Shown here: positions 51,199 through 60,200 of the stretch, in pieces
How the letters are laid out: every line of letters starts with the position of its first letter
Numbering within the stretch: the first letter of the stretch is position 1
Assembly (NCBI GenBank): GCA_011526585.1
Contig: WYBB01000200.1
Span: 1 to 64,000 of the forward strand
Source of the DNA: Deltaproteobacteria bacterium
GTDB lineage: Bacteria; Myxococcota_A; UBA9042; PHBI01
Direction: 5' to 3'
Length of the DNA: 64,000 bases
Made by a program: the position numbers and the translations under genes
Notes under the pieces: model-generated
The model's database searches: none
Seen by the model: the letters and a program-made list of their open reading frames with translations, nothing else
Told to the model about the DNA's origin: nothing

Positions 51199-52334
51199 GG
51201 CGGCCCTCCTCCGGCGCCGTGTACCGGCACGAACCCGCGCGCCGTGGCGCCACCCGAGGGCGGCGCAGGCACCGCGACGCCGAGCTCGCGCAGCACGCGG
51301 ATCTTGTTGCGCAGCGTACGCACGCTGATCCCCAGGCGCGCCGCCGCGTGCGTGCGGTTGCCGCGACAGGCGTCGAGCGCTTCGAGGATGAGGCGCCGCT
51401 CGACCTCCTCGAGCGCTTCGATCGCGACGTCGTCGCGGGCCGCGCTCCCCACCGGCCCACGCGGGCTCGGCCACGGACTCACCCGGCCGCCCTCGAGAGC
51501 GAGCGCCTCCGGCTGGATCACGCCGTCGGGGCTCAGCACCAGCGCGCGCTCGATCACGTTGGCCAGCTCGCGCACGTTGCCGGGGAAGTCGTACGCATGA
51601 AGCGCCGAGAGCGTCTCGCGCGCGAGGCGCACCGTGTCTTCGCCGGCCCCGTGCATCGGCCCGAGTGCCGGGCGCAGGCGCGCGATCAGGACGCGCACCA
51701 GCGCCTCGAGATCGTCCTTGCGTTCGCGCAGCGGCGGCAGCGCGATCGGGAAGACGTTCAGACGATAGTAGAGATCCTTCCTCAGCTCGCCGCGCTGGAC
51801 CATCGTCGCCAGGTCCCGATTCGTCGTCGCGATGATGCGCACGTCGAGCGGCAGCGGCCGACTCGACCCGACGCGCTGCACCTCACGCTCCTGGAGCACG
51901 CGCAAGAGCCGCGTCTGCAGCGCCAGCGGGATCTCGCTGACCTCGTCGAGGAGGAGGGTGCCCCCTTGCGCCGCCTCGAAGTGTCCGATGCGCCGCTCGA
52001 GCGCACCCGAAAAGGCACCCCGCTCGTGACCGAAGAGCTCGCTCTCGATGAGCGGCGCCGGCAGCGCGCCACAGTTCACGGCGATGAAGGGCTGCCCGGC
52101 GCGGCGCGAGCGCGCATGGATCTGCCGCGCGATCACCTCCTTGCCCGTCCCGGTCTCGCCGGTGAGCAGCACGGTCGTGTCGGTCGGCGCCACCTCGCGC
52201 ACCAGCTCGAGCACGCGCGCCATGGCCGGGCTCGCGCTGCGCGTCAGCACGAGCTCGGCGCCGTCCTCGGAGCTCGCTCCGCTCGGCCCGTCCATCTCGT
52301 ACCCGCGCTGTCGGTTCGCCCGCACCTGGGTCAT
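51195..52334 (-). CDS. Sigma-54-dependent flagellar activator lacking a sensory domain
   Basis: 379 residues; GGAGGTGG precedes the ATG. Only about 30 residues precede the AAA+ domain: no receiver, GAF or PAS domain. Walker A GETGTGKE (59-66), the sigma-54-contact loop GAFSGA (106-111, Ser replacing the usual Thr), Walker B LLLDEV (127-132). The C-terminal Fis-type helix-turn-helix is at about 320-360 (THAAARLGISVRTLRNKIRVL). It resembles FlrC/FlgR-type activators without their phosphorylation switch. It heads the operon flgBC-fliEFGHIK-flgDE, overlapping flgB. Confidence 0.93.
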   Translation of the reverse strand: MTQVRANRQRGYEMDGPSGASSEDGAELVLTRSASPAMARVLELVREVAPTDTTVLLTGETGTGKEVIARQIHARSRRAGQPFIAVNCGALPAPLIESELFGHERGAFSGALERRIGHFEAAQGGTLLLDEVSEIPLALQTRLLRVLQEREVQRVGSSRPLPLDVRIIATTNRDLATMVQRGELRKDLYYRLNVFPIALPPLRERKDDLEALVRVLIARLRPALGPMHGAGEDTVRLARETLSALHAYDFPGNVRELANVIERALVLSPDGVIQPEALALEGGRVSPWPSPRGPVGSAARDDVAIEALEEVERRLILEALDACRGNRTHAAARLGISVRTLRNKIRVLRELGVAVPAPPSGGATARGFVPVHGAGGGPP

Positions 52335-52363
52335 TCGCGCACCACCTCCAGCCGTGATGGCGG

Positions 52364-52379
52364 TGCACGGATCGGGCCA
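52364..52379 (-). promoter_or_regulatory. Candidate sigma-54 promoter for the activator-flgB operon
   Basis: Minus strand TGGCCCG, four bases, GTGCA; GG and GC spaced by 10, two mismatches to TGGCACG-N4-TTGCA. A start site near 52354 gives a 20-base leader containing GGAGGTGG. A second candidate (TGGCACATGAGTTGGT, 52560-52545) has a better -24 but lacks the -12 GC. Confidence 0.45.
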
Positions 52380-52453
52380 GGGACGAGATCGCACCTCGTC
52401 TTCGCGAACCACGCCAGGCGAGCGAGCGATCGCCACGTCGATGACACCGCCGC

Positions 52454-52468
52454 TTGACACTGCGTCAA
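52454..52468. promoter_or_regulatory. Inverted repeat TTGAC-N5-GTCAA
   Basis: Perfect 5-5-5 inverted repeat (TTGACACTGCGTCAA) in the space between the divergent activators; a possible activator or repressor site. No second copy was found upstream of fliO or flgH. Confidence 0.35.
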
Positions 52469-52652
52469 AGCCCTGGCGCACGAGCAGCCGCGACGTACAC
52501 CGCGAATCTCGATCGACAGCGGCAGATGACACAGCCGTCAGATCACCAACTCATGTGCCACCTCTCAGCGTATTCCCCGAGGGATCGCCTTTTTTGACTT
52601 CCGCTCAGGGCGGTCGGAGTTTCGACACCAGGCCCGCCATCTGGTGGCGCCG

Positions 52653-52663
52653 CCCCCCCCCCC
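52653..52663. repeat. Poly-C tract (11 C) upstream of the second activator
   Basis: An uninterrupted run of 11 C, ending 26 bases before the ATG at 52690, in the untranslated leader or promoter. Such tracts are prone to slipped-strand length change. Confidence 0.85.
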
Positions 52664-52689
52664 AGGTTTCCGAGAAAGTCAGGTTCTAG

Positions 52690-53847
52690 ATGTGCGGAGT
52701 AGGACCAAACCGTCGATTGGTTCACGCGGCGAATTCCCCTCTGGCCGCGGTGCTCGAGGCGTTGCCGCGTGTCTCGCAGAGCCGGGCCCCGGTGCTCGTC
52801 ACCGGCGAGAGCGGCACCGGCAAGGAGGGCATCGCGCGTCTCGTGCACGAGCTCGCGCCCTGGAGCCGCGGCCCCTTCGTGCCCGTCAACTGCGGCGCCA
52901 TCCCGACGACACTGCTCGAGAGCGAGCTCTTCGGCCACGTGCGCGGCGCCTTCACCGGCGCCGATCGCAACCGCGTCGGCCGCTTCGAGGCGGCCTCGGG
53001 CGGCACGCTCTTCCTCGACGAGATCGGCGAGACGCCGCTCGAGCTCCAGGTCAAGCTCCTGCGGGTGCTCCAGGACCGGGTCTTCGTCCCGGTCGGCGGC
53101 TCGACGCCGAAGTCCGCCGACGTGCGCATCGTGGCAGCGACCAACGTCGACGTGATCGACGCCGTCAAGCGCGGGCGCTTCCGGGAGGACCTCTTCTTCC
53201 GGCTCGACGTGATCCGCATCGAGCTCCCTGCGCTGCGCGATCGCCCGATGGACATCCCCATCCTGGCGCAACACTTCATCGCGCTGCACGCCGCCTCCAA
53301 CCTCTCCAACGTCGACGCGATCAGCGACGAGGCGGTCGACGAGCTGACCCGCCACGCCTGGCCCGGCAACGTGCGTGAGCTCGAAAACGTGATCCAGGGG
53401 ATCCTGGTCCTCAAGGAGTCGGGGCGCATCGAAGCCGACGACGTGCGCGCCAAGCTCGGCCTGCGCTCCGGCGCCAGCCTCGCGCGAGGTGTCGCTGGAT
53501 CGGGCGCGCTCTCCGCGAGCCAGGCCGCTCGCTACGGCGGCGCGACGTCGCACGCCGCTCGCTCGGCGCCCGCCGTGAACCTTCCGGCCGAAGGGCTCTC
53601 GCTCAAGGAGACGCTCGATCGGCTCGAGCGCGACTACATCCAGGAGGCGCTCACGCGCGCCAACGGCAATCGCGCCCAGGCCGCGTCGCTGCTCGGCCTC
53701 AACCGCACGACGCTCGTCGAGAAGCTCAGGCGCATGTCCGAGGCCGCGCACCCTCCGGGCGGACTGCGCCGGCGCGCGCACGACACCCTCGGCTCGGATG
53801 GGCAGGCCGAGCTGGCACTCGACTTGCTTGAATCCCTCACCCAATGA
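52690..53847 (+). CDS. Sigma-54-dependent flagellar activator lacking a sensory domain (second)
   Basis: 385 residues. The AAA+ domain starts almost at the N-terminus: Walker A GESGTGKE (39-46), canonical GAFTGA (86-91), Walker B LFLDEI (107-112). The Fis-type helix-turn-helix lies at about 325-355 (NRAQAASLLGLNRTTLVEKLRRM). A TAG in frame immediately before the ATG fixes the start. No receiver or FleQ-type domain is present, so control must be by amount, by FlhG or by partner proteins. It reads into fliM, fliN, fliR, flhB and probably starts the hierarchy. Confidence 0.92.
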   Translation: MCGVGPNRRLVHAANSPLAAVLEALPRVSQSRAPVLVTGESGTGKEGIARLVHELAPWSRGPFVPVNCGAIPTTLLESELFGHVRGAFTGADRNRVGRFEAASGGTLFLDEIGETPLELQVKLLRVLQDRVFVPVGGSTPKSADVRIVAATNVDVIDAVKRGRFREDLFFRLDVIRIELPALRDRPMDIPILAQHFIALHAASNLSNVDAISDEAVDELTRHAWPGNVRELENVIQGILVLKESGRIEADDVRAKLGLRSGASLARGVAGSGALSASQAARYGGATSHAARSAPAVNLPAEGLSLKETLDRLERDYIQEALTRANGNRAQAASLLGLNRTTLVEKLRRMSEAAHPPGGLRRRAHDTLGSDGQAELALDLLESLTQ

Positions 53848-53878
53848 CCACCCGCCCGGGTGGACGAACGAGCACAGC

Positions 53879-54982
53879 ATGCCCCCTCGCTCTTCGCCGG
53901 ACTCGAGCGCGCCCGATCCCGACACCCACCTCACGCAGGAGGAGACCAGCGCCATCGCCGAGCTCCTGCGCCAGGGGTTGCCGACGTCGGGCGAGGACGA
54001 GCTCGACCCACCGCTGCGCGGCCCCGCGCTCCGCGGCGCGAGCGAGCCGATCGTGCTGCGCTACGACCTCGTCGCCGGCGCGACCCATCGCGGCGACGAG
54101 CTCCCGGGGCTCCAGCTCGTGCACGAGCGCTTCGCCGCCGAGCTCGCGTCCACCTTCCGCCGCACCCTGGGCGACGAGGGGATCATCACGGCCGAGCCGG
54201 TCGGCTACGGCAAGTTCGTCGAGTGCTACGCCCGCCTCAGCACCCCCGGCGTGATCTGCGTCGCCGAGCTCGGCGGCGTCGGCTGCTCGGTGGTCCTCTC
54301 GCTCGAGTACGAGCTGGCGCTCTGCTTCATCGACCTCTTGATGGGCGGCCAGGGCGGCGCGCCCCACGGCGGTCCCGCGGGCGCCGCGCGCGGCCTGACC
54401 TCGGCCGAAAAGGGCGTGCTGCGCCACCTGGTCGCGCTGATCTCGAGCGCGCTGCACAGCGCCTGGCTCGAGCTCGCCCCGGTGGAGCTGCAGCTTCTGC
54501 GCGTCGCCACCGATCCGCGCCACGCCGCGATCTACGAGCCGAGCGAGCCGATGGCCGAGCTCGCCGTCGCCGTCACGTGGGGCGAGGTCAGGGGGACGAT
54601 CCGCATGGCTCTGCCGACGAGCTTCCTCGCGCGCTTCGAGAGCGTGCTCGCCCGCGGCGGGATGAGCTCGGGCAGCGCCCGATCGGGCGCGCTCAACGTC
54701 GAGGCGATGAGCCAGAACCTGGCGCCGGCGTGGGTCGGCATCTCGGCGATCCTCGGTCGCGCGGAGCTGACGCTGGCGCGCCTCCTGGCGCTGGCGCCCG
54801 GCGACGTGCTGCGCCTGGACACCGATCCGGCCGAGCCGGTCGCCGTCTGCGTCGAAGGCACCCACAAGATGACCGGATACCCGACCGTGCAGCACGGCAA
54901 CGTCGCCGTGCAGGTCGTCGACTTCGTGAGTGACGATTCCCCGAACGATGGAGCCGCAGATGGCCGATCCCTTCTTCGCTGA
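53879..54982 (+). CDS. fliM: Flagellar motor switch protein FliM
   Basis: 367 residues. The N-terminal LTQEETSAIAELL (18-30) corresponds to the CheY-binding LSQ[A/E]EIDALL peptide. The middle CheC-like domain (IVLRYDLVAGATH...FVECYARLSTPGVICVAELGG) and C-terminal SpoA domain (AILGRAELTLARLLALAPGDVLRLDTDPAEPVAVCVEGTHKMTGY) form the C ring. The CheY peptide suggests control by chemotaxis genes elsewhere. It overlaps fliN by 23 bases. Confidence 0.93.
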   Translation: MPPRSSPDSSAPDPDTHLTQEETSAIAELLRQGLPTSGEDELDPPLRGPALRGASEPIVLRYDLVAGATHRGDELPGLQLVHERFAAELASTFRRTLGDEGIITAEPVGYGKFVECYARLSTPGVICVAELGGVGCSVVLSLEYELALCFIDLLMGGQGGAPHGGPAGAARGLTSAEKGVLRHLVALISSALHSAWLELAPVELQLLRVATDPRHAAIYEPSEPMAELAVAVTWGEVRGTIRMALPTSFLARFESVLARGGMSSGSARSGALNVEAMSQNLAPAWVGISAILGRAELTLARLLALAPGDVLRLDTDPAEPVAVCVEGTHKMTGYPTVQHGNVAVQVVDFVSDDSPNDGAADGRSLLR

Positions 54983-55292
54983 CAGCGGCGCCAGGCGCCA
55001 GGCCAACGCCGGTGAGGCCCCACCGGGCGCGCCGCGCTCGGTCGAGTTCCTGCTCGACGTGCCGCTGCAGGTCACGGTCGAGCTCGGGCGCACGCGCATG
55101 CGCATCGCCGATCTGCTGCGCCTGGCGAAAGGCTCGGTGGTCGAGCTCGACAAGCTCGCCGGCGAGCCGCTCGACCTGCGCGTCAACGGCCAGCTCATCG
55201 CGCGCGGCGAGGCGGTGATCGTCAACGACAAGTTCGGGATCCGCCTGACCGACGTGCTCTCGCCGAGCGAGCGCGTGCACTCGCTGCGCTGA
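54960..55292 (+). CDS. fliN: Flagellar motor switch protein FliN
   Basis: 110 residues; ATG at 54960 chosen because GGAG lies 7 bases upstream (an in-frame ATG at 54948 is possible). The SpoA domain (FLLDVPLQVTVELGRTRMRIADLLRLAKGSVVELDKLAGEPLDLRVNGQLIARGEAVIVNDKFGIRLTDVL) is textbook FliN. It is in the same frame as the following fliR and separated from it by one TGA. Confidence 0.96.
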   Translation: MADPFFADSGARRQANAGEAPPGAPRSVEFLLDVPLQVTVELGRTRMRIADLLRLAKGSVVELDKLAGEPLDLRVNGQLIARGEAVIVNDKFGIRLTDVLSPSERVHSLR

Positions 55293-55304
55293 CGGGCCGG
55301 TTCC

Positions 55305-56093
55305 CTGGACCAGCTCGCGCCGCTGACCGAGCTCGCCGCGCCGTACCTCTATGGCGGCGTGCTCGTCTTCGTGCGCCTGGCCGTGTGCCTGTCGATGATG
55401 CCCGAGCTCGGCACCGGCACCATGCCGGCGCGCTCGCGCGTCGCGCTGGCGCTCGCCCTGACCGTCGCGATCGACGCCGGGCTCGGGCTCGTGCTCGTGC
55501 CGATCCCGCCCGGATTCGGCACGCTGCTCATCCAGCTCGCGCGCGAGGTGCTGCTCGGCGCAGCGCTCGGCTTTGCGGTGCGCCTCGTCACCGCGGCGAT
55601 CCAGATGGCGGGTGATCTGATCGGGCTCTCGATGGGGCTCTCGCTCGCGACCCTCTTCGATCAGAGCGCGGGCGAGATGCCGCTGGCGATGGGGCGCCTC
55701 TTCGCGCTGGTCGCGACGATGATCTTCATCGCGCTGGGCGGGCACCTCGTCGTCGTCGGCGCGCTCTACGAGCACTACGCACTCTATCCGGTCGGCCTCG
55801 CCGAGGTGCCGGTGCCATCGCTCACGGCGCTGGCCGAGGCGCTGCGCCACGCCCTCGAGATCGCCGTGCTGCTGGCGGCGCCGGTGGTGGTGGTGACGCT
55901 GGTGCTCAACGTGGCGATGGGCTTCGTCATGCGCGTGGTGCCCTCGCTCAACGTCTTCAATATCGGCATCGGGATCCTGCTCGCCGGGGGCTTCCTCGCG
56001 CTGGCGCTCGAGGGCGACGCGCTGGTGATCCTGCTCGGACACGACCTCGACGGCCTGCCCGATCGCATGTTCTCGCTGGCCGGTGGGCGCTGA
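55305..56093 (+). CDS. fliR: Flagellar export gate protein FliR (unusual start)
   Basis: 262 residues if read from CTG at 55305. Membrane helices and conserved blocks fit FliR (GVLVFVRLAVCLSMMPELGTGTMPARSRVALAL, AREVLLGAALGFAVRLVTAAIQMAGDLIGLSMGLSLATLFDQSAG, PSLNVFNIGIGILLAGGFLALAL). Between the fliN stop (55290-55292) and the first helix no ATG, GTG or TTG is in frame; alignment with FliR family lengths needs a start near 55296-55305, so a CTG start is likely. The first GTG, at 55359, would remove about 18 residues. Confidence 0.85.
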   Translation: MDQLAPLTELAAPYLYGGVLVFVRLAVCLSMMPELGTGTMPARSRVALALALTVAIDAGLGLVLVPIPPGFGTLLIQLAREVLLGAALGFAVRLVTAAIQMAGDLIGLSMGLSLATLFDQSAGEMPLAMGRLFALVATMIFIALGGHLVVVGALYEHYALYPVGLAEVPVPSLTALAEALRHALEIAVLLAAPVVVVTLVLNVAMGFVMRVVPSLNVFNIGIGILLAGGFLALALEGDALVILLGHDLDGLPDRMFSLAGGR

Positions 56094-56094
56094 G

Positions 56095-57177
56095 ATGGCC
56101 GACGACGCCAGCCGCGACGAGCGCCGCTTCGACCCCACCCCGAAGCGGCGGCGCGAGTTCCGCAACAAGGGCCGCGTCGCGCTCTCGCGCGATGTCGCCG
56201 GCGCGGTGCAGCTCTGCGCGATCATCGTCGCCTTCCTCCTGATCGGCGACGCCTTCATCGGCGGCATCGCGGCGACCCTGGTCTGGGTGATCGAGCACGC
56301 CGGCGACGGCGGCGGCCTGGCGCTGGACTTCGGCGAGGTGCTGGCGGCGCACGTGCAGGCGCTCATCGGGCCGACGCTCGTGCTCTCGGCGATCCTCATC
56401 GTCGCGACGCTCATCGCCTACTTCGCCCAGACGGGGCTCCTCTTCTCCGGCGCGGCGCTCATGCCCAAGCTCGAGCGCCTCGACCCCTTCAAGCGCCTGA
56501 AGGAGCTCTTCTCGCCCAAGAACTTCTTCGTGAAATCGGGGCTCACGCTCGCCAAGCTCGGCCTCGCGGGCTTCGCCATCGTGCTGGTGCTGGCGACCCA
56601 GCTCCCGGCCATCACCGCGCTCGGCCTCTCCACCCTCGACGGCGCGCACACGACCCTCGGCGCCGTGCTCGAGAGCCTGCTCCTCACGACCGTCGCGCTG
56701 CTCGCGCTCGTCGCCGCGGTCGACTACCTGTGGCAGCGCCACAAGCTCATGGCCGAGATGAAGATGACGCGCGAGGAGCTCAAGAAGGAGACCGAGGAGG
56801 AGGAGGGCAAGCCCGAGATCAAGCAACGCCGGAGACAGCGTCACCGCGAGCTCTCGCTCAACCGCATCGTGCAGGAGGTGCCGCGCGCCGACGTGATCCT
56901 CACCAACCCGACGCACGTCGCCGTCGCCCTGCGCTACGACGCGCAGCGACACCGCGCGCCGGTGGTGGTCGCCAAGGGCGCCGAGGATCTCGCCGCGCTG
57001 ATCCGCAAGATCGCCCGCGACAACGGCGTGCCGATCATCGAGCAGCGCTCGCTCGCGCGCGCGCTCTACAACACCGTCAAGGTCGGCCGCCCCATCCCCC
57101 AGAGCTTCTTCCAGGCCGTCGCCCAGGTGCTCGCGCGCGTCTATCGCGCCCGCGCCGAGACCGGCCATCGCCCCTGA
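56095..57177 (+). CDS. flhB: Flagellar export switch protein FlhB
   Basis: 360 residues. N-terminal RRFDPTPKRRREFRNKGRVALSRDV is diagnostic, followed by four membrane helices and a cytoplasmic domain with the autocleavage motif NPTH at 271-274. FlhB cleaves itself there and switches export from hook to filament substrates when signalled by FliK. ATG one base after fliR; an in-frame GTG at 56083 would overlap it. It is last gene of the flagellar cluster. Confidence 0.96.
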   Translation: MADDASRDERRFDPTPKRRREFRNKGRVALSRDVAGAVQLCAIIVAFLLIGDAFIGGIAATLVWVIEHAGDGGGLALDFGEVLAAHVQALIGPTLVLSAILIVATLIAYFAQTGLLFSGAALMPKLERLDPFKRLKELFSPKNFFVKSGLTLAKLGLAGFAIVLVLATQLPAITALGLSTLDGAHTTLGAVLESLLLTTVALLALVAAVDYLWQRHKLMAEMKMTREELKKETEEEEGKPEIKQRRRQRHRELSLNRIVQEVPRADVILTNPTHVAVALRYDAQRHRAPVVVAKGAEDLAALIRKIARDNGVPIIEQRSLARALYNTVKVGRPIPQSFFQAVAQVLARVYRARAETGHRP

Positions 57178-57207
57178 GCTCGGAGCGTCTCGACCTGCGC
57201 CTGCGCG

Positions 57208-60200
57208 TCAGGGCACCAGGCCGACCAGGAAGCTGTCACCGCTCTTGAGCCAGCGCGTGCGCTCGCTCTCGCCGAGCCCGCGGTGCACGGTCGAGCGCAG
57301 GGACTCCATGGCACGACCGGAGAGCGCGCGCGCACTCTTGAACCACTTGAGCTGGAAGTGCACCGACGCCAACAGCCACTCGGCGGCGTGCTGCGGAGGA
57401 CCGTCATGCGTGTCGAGCCGCGCGATGCGCGCCACCCACTCGGCCTGCCGCAACGCCTGTAGCGGCCGCTGCAGGCGCAAGCAGGCCTGCGCCGCCAGGA
57501 AGGCCGCGCGCCCGGCCGCGCCGAGATCCGCCGACCGCGCCGCCTCACGTGCCAGCTCGATCGCGTCGGCCGCCACGGCCTCGTGCTCGCCGAGCGCCAG
57601 CCGCACCTGAAGCCAGCGCAGGCGCACCCGCGCCACCGCCTGCGGCAGGATCTGCGGCGGCGGCAGATGCACCAGACGCTCGAGACGCTCACGTTGGCGC
57701 CGCGGTTCCCCCTTGCGCGCCCACGCCTCGGCCAGCACCCCCTCGGCGCCGAACGCCACCACCGCGTCCTTGTCGTGGCGCGCGCGCTGGATGGCCCGCT
57801 CGGCGTGCTCGATGGCCAGCTCGCACGACCCGAGCGCCAGCTCGCACTCGGCGATCGCCAGCGCGAGACCGGCGTGCGCCTCCGCACCTGCGCGCACCGC
57901 CACGGCCGCGAGCGCGGCGCGCGCGGCCCCGAGATCGCCCAGCCGCCGGAGCCAGAGGCTGTGCAAGAGCGCCTGCTCGAGCCGCAGCGCCGCGTGCTCC
58001 GTGTCGCTCGCCGACGTCGCCACGCGCGCCTCGACGCTCGCATCGTACGCCGCCAGCGCCTGCCGGGCGAAGCCCCGCTCGCTCGCGAGCACCGCCAGCT
58101 CGGCGCGCAGGTCGAGGAGTCGGTGAGCAACCCAGCGGATCAGCGCGCGGGAGGCCTCCTCGAGCTCGCCCGCGAGCCGCGCCTCGCACGCGTCGATCCC
58201 CTCCGAGCAGGCGCGCAGGGCATCGGCGACCTCGCCGCGCAGGGCGGCGTCGAGCGCGCCCACCCAGGCGGCGAGCCCCGCGGGCTCCGGCGCGCCGCAG
58301 CTCGCGCGATAGAGGATCAGGCGGTCGACGTCGGCGCTCACGCCCGCGACGTCCCACGTCGCCTCGGCGCGATCGATCCGCACGATCAGCGCGCGCTCGA
58401 TCGACGCCAGGTGCGCGTGCTCGACCGCCACCGTGAGGAGCTCGTCCGCGGCCCGCATGATGCGCGCGCGGGAGCCGTGCGCCTCGGCGAGCGCGAGCGC
58501 GCCGGCGAAGACCTCGAGGCGCCAGGACGCCAGCTCGTCGTCGGCGCCATCGTCGGCGCGCACGAGCGCGATCGCGCGCTCGGCCAGGCTCATCGCGCCG
58601 CCGGTGTCACCGTGCGCCGCCGCCTGCTCCGCCGCCTCGATCAGGAGCGGCGCCAGCGCCGCGGGGCGCGCCGCGCTCGCGACCCCGCCCGCCCCGAGCC
58701 CCGACTCGACGATCGTCGTGCCGGGGTCGCGCCAGAGGTAGCCGTCGCGCCGCCGCACCAGCACACCGCGCTCGAACGCCGTGACCAGGAGCTCGCGCAC
58801 GCGCCGCGGGTGCCCTCCGGCCTCCTCGTGCAGCGCCGTGAGCACCTCTTCGGGCAGCACCGTCGGAGCCAGCGCCCGCGCCACCAGGTCGTGGGTCTCC
58901 TCGAGCGTCATCGGCTCCAGGCGCAGGTGCTCGACGAAGCGCTTGCGCAGGAGCGAGGCCAGGTGCTCGCGCGCACGCGGCCTCACCTCCGCCGCCATGC
59001 TCGCGACGACCGAGAGCATGCGGTTGCGCGCGCCGGTCAACGCGTACTCGAGCGTCGCCAGCACGGCGCTGTCGGCGTGCTCGAGTCCCTCGATCATCAG
59101 CATGGTCGGGCGCTCGAGGCGCGTGAGCAGGGTCGCCGCGCCGGCCATGCCGCGGAGCTCCGACGCGTTCTCGCTACCGCGCGCGCGCAGGCGCCTTAGG
59201 ATCTCGAGCGCGCCCTCGAGCTCCCACAGCGGCGTCTCGGTGCGTCCGGTGAAGCGCACGCGCACCACGCGCACGCCGCTGAGCGCCGCGCGATCACCGA
59301 GCTCGTCGAGCACGTCGGCCGCGTCGTCGTGCTCCGGCGCCTCGACGACGACGAACGGCGCGTCGGCGGCCAGCGCCGCGCGATAGGCGGCGCCCGCCGG
59401 CATCAAGCCCGAGAGTCGCTCCGTGAATGCGCGCGCGCCCTCGATCGGCCCATGCAGCCCGAGCGCGGCGCGCAGCTCGTCGATCACGATCGCCGCCGAG
59501 GCCGGCCGCCGCTCCGGCTCGCGCGCGAGCAGCGCCGCGACCAGCGCGCGCACCCCTTCCGGACACTCGGGGTGAGTGATCGGCGGCGCCGGCTCGACCA
59601 GGCGCTGCTGCAGGAGCTCGTCGGGGCCGCTACCCGGCCAAGGCGGGTCGCCCTCGATCAGCTCGTAGAGCACGAGCCCGAGCGAATACAGATCCGAGCG
59701 CACGTCGAAGGGGGTCTGGCACTCGATGCGCTCCGGCGCGCTGTAGGCCGGCGTGCCGACGAAGAAGTCCTCCGGTTCGTCGGCGAGCCCGGTCGCGATC
59801 CCGAAGTCGATGAGCCGCGCGCTCGGCCCGTCGGCGGCCTCTTCGTCGACCAGGATGTTGCCCGGCTTGACGTCGCGGTGCAGGAAGCCGGCGCGATGGA
59901 TCGCGTCGAGGGCCTCGAGGATGTCCAGGGTCCAGCGCCAGATCGCCGCCAGCGGCTGGGGCGTCGTCATGACCTCGGCCAGCGGCACCCCGGGCAAGAG
60001 CGGCATCGCGAAGTAGGGGACCTCCTCGCCCTCGCTCAGATCGAAGCCGAGCGCGAGCGCGCGCGCGATGGCCGGGTGCCTGACCATGCGCTGGATGGCG
60101 TACTCGCGCATGAACCACGCGGTGGCGAACTCGCGACAGCGCGCATGCAGCACCTTGAGCGCCACCGGACGCTCGTCGTTGGCGAGGTCGCGCGCCAGCA

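Larger units (their letters stand above)
52335..52689. other. Regulatory space between two divergent sigma-54 activators
   Basis: 355 bp with no supported gene. It holds a candidate minus-strand sigma-54 promoter at 52364, a TTGAC-N5-GTCAA inverted repeat at 52454-52468, a plus-strand TTGACT (-35-like, 52594) without a clear -10, an inverted repeat CACCAG/CTGGTG (52626-52646) and an 11-base C tract at 52653. Confidence 0.75.

Noticed and set aside
52474..52489. Plus-strand TGGCGCACGAGCAGCC as sigma-54 promoter for the second activator
   Set aside because: Spacing is right but the -12 block (CAGCC) is too far from TTGCA, and it lies 200 bases upstream.
52545..52560. TGGCACATGAGTTGGT as sigma-54 promoter on the minus strand
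   Set aside because: Good -24 element but the essential -12 GC is GG, and it lies 210 bases from the gene; the site at 52364 is better placed.
52644..53378. GTG-started plus frame through the poly-C tract
   Set aside because: It is a different frame from the activator and becomes Arg-rich nonsense; a TAG immediately before 52690 prevents fusion to the activator after slippage.
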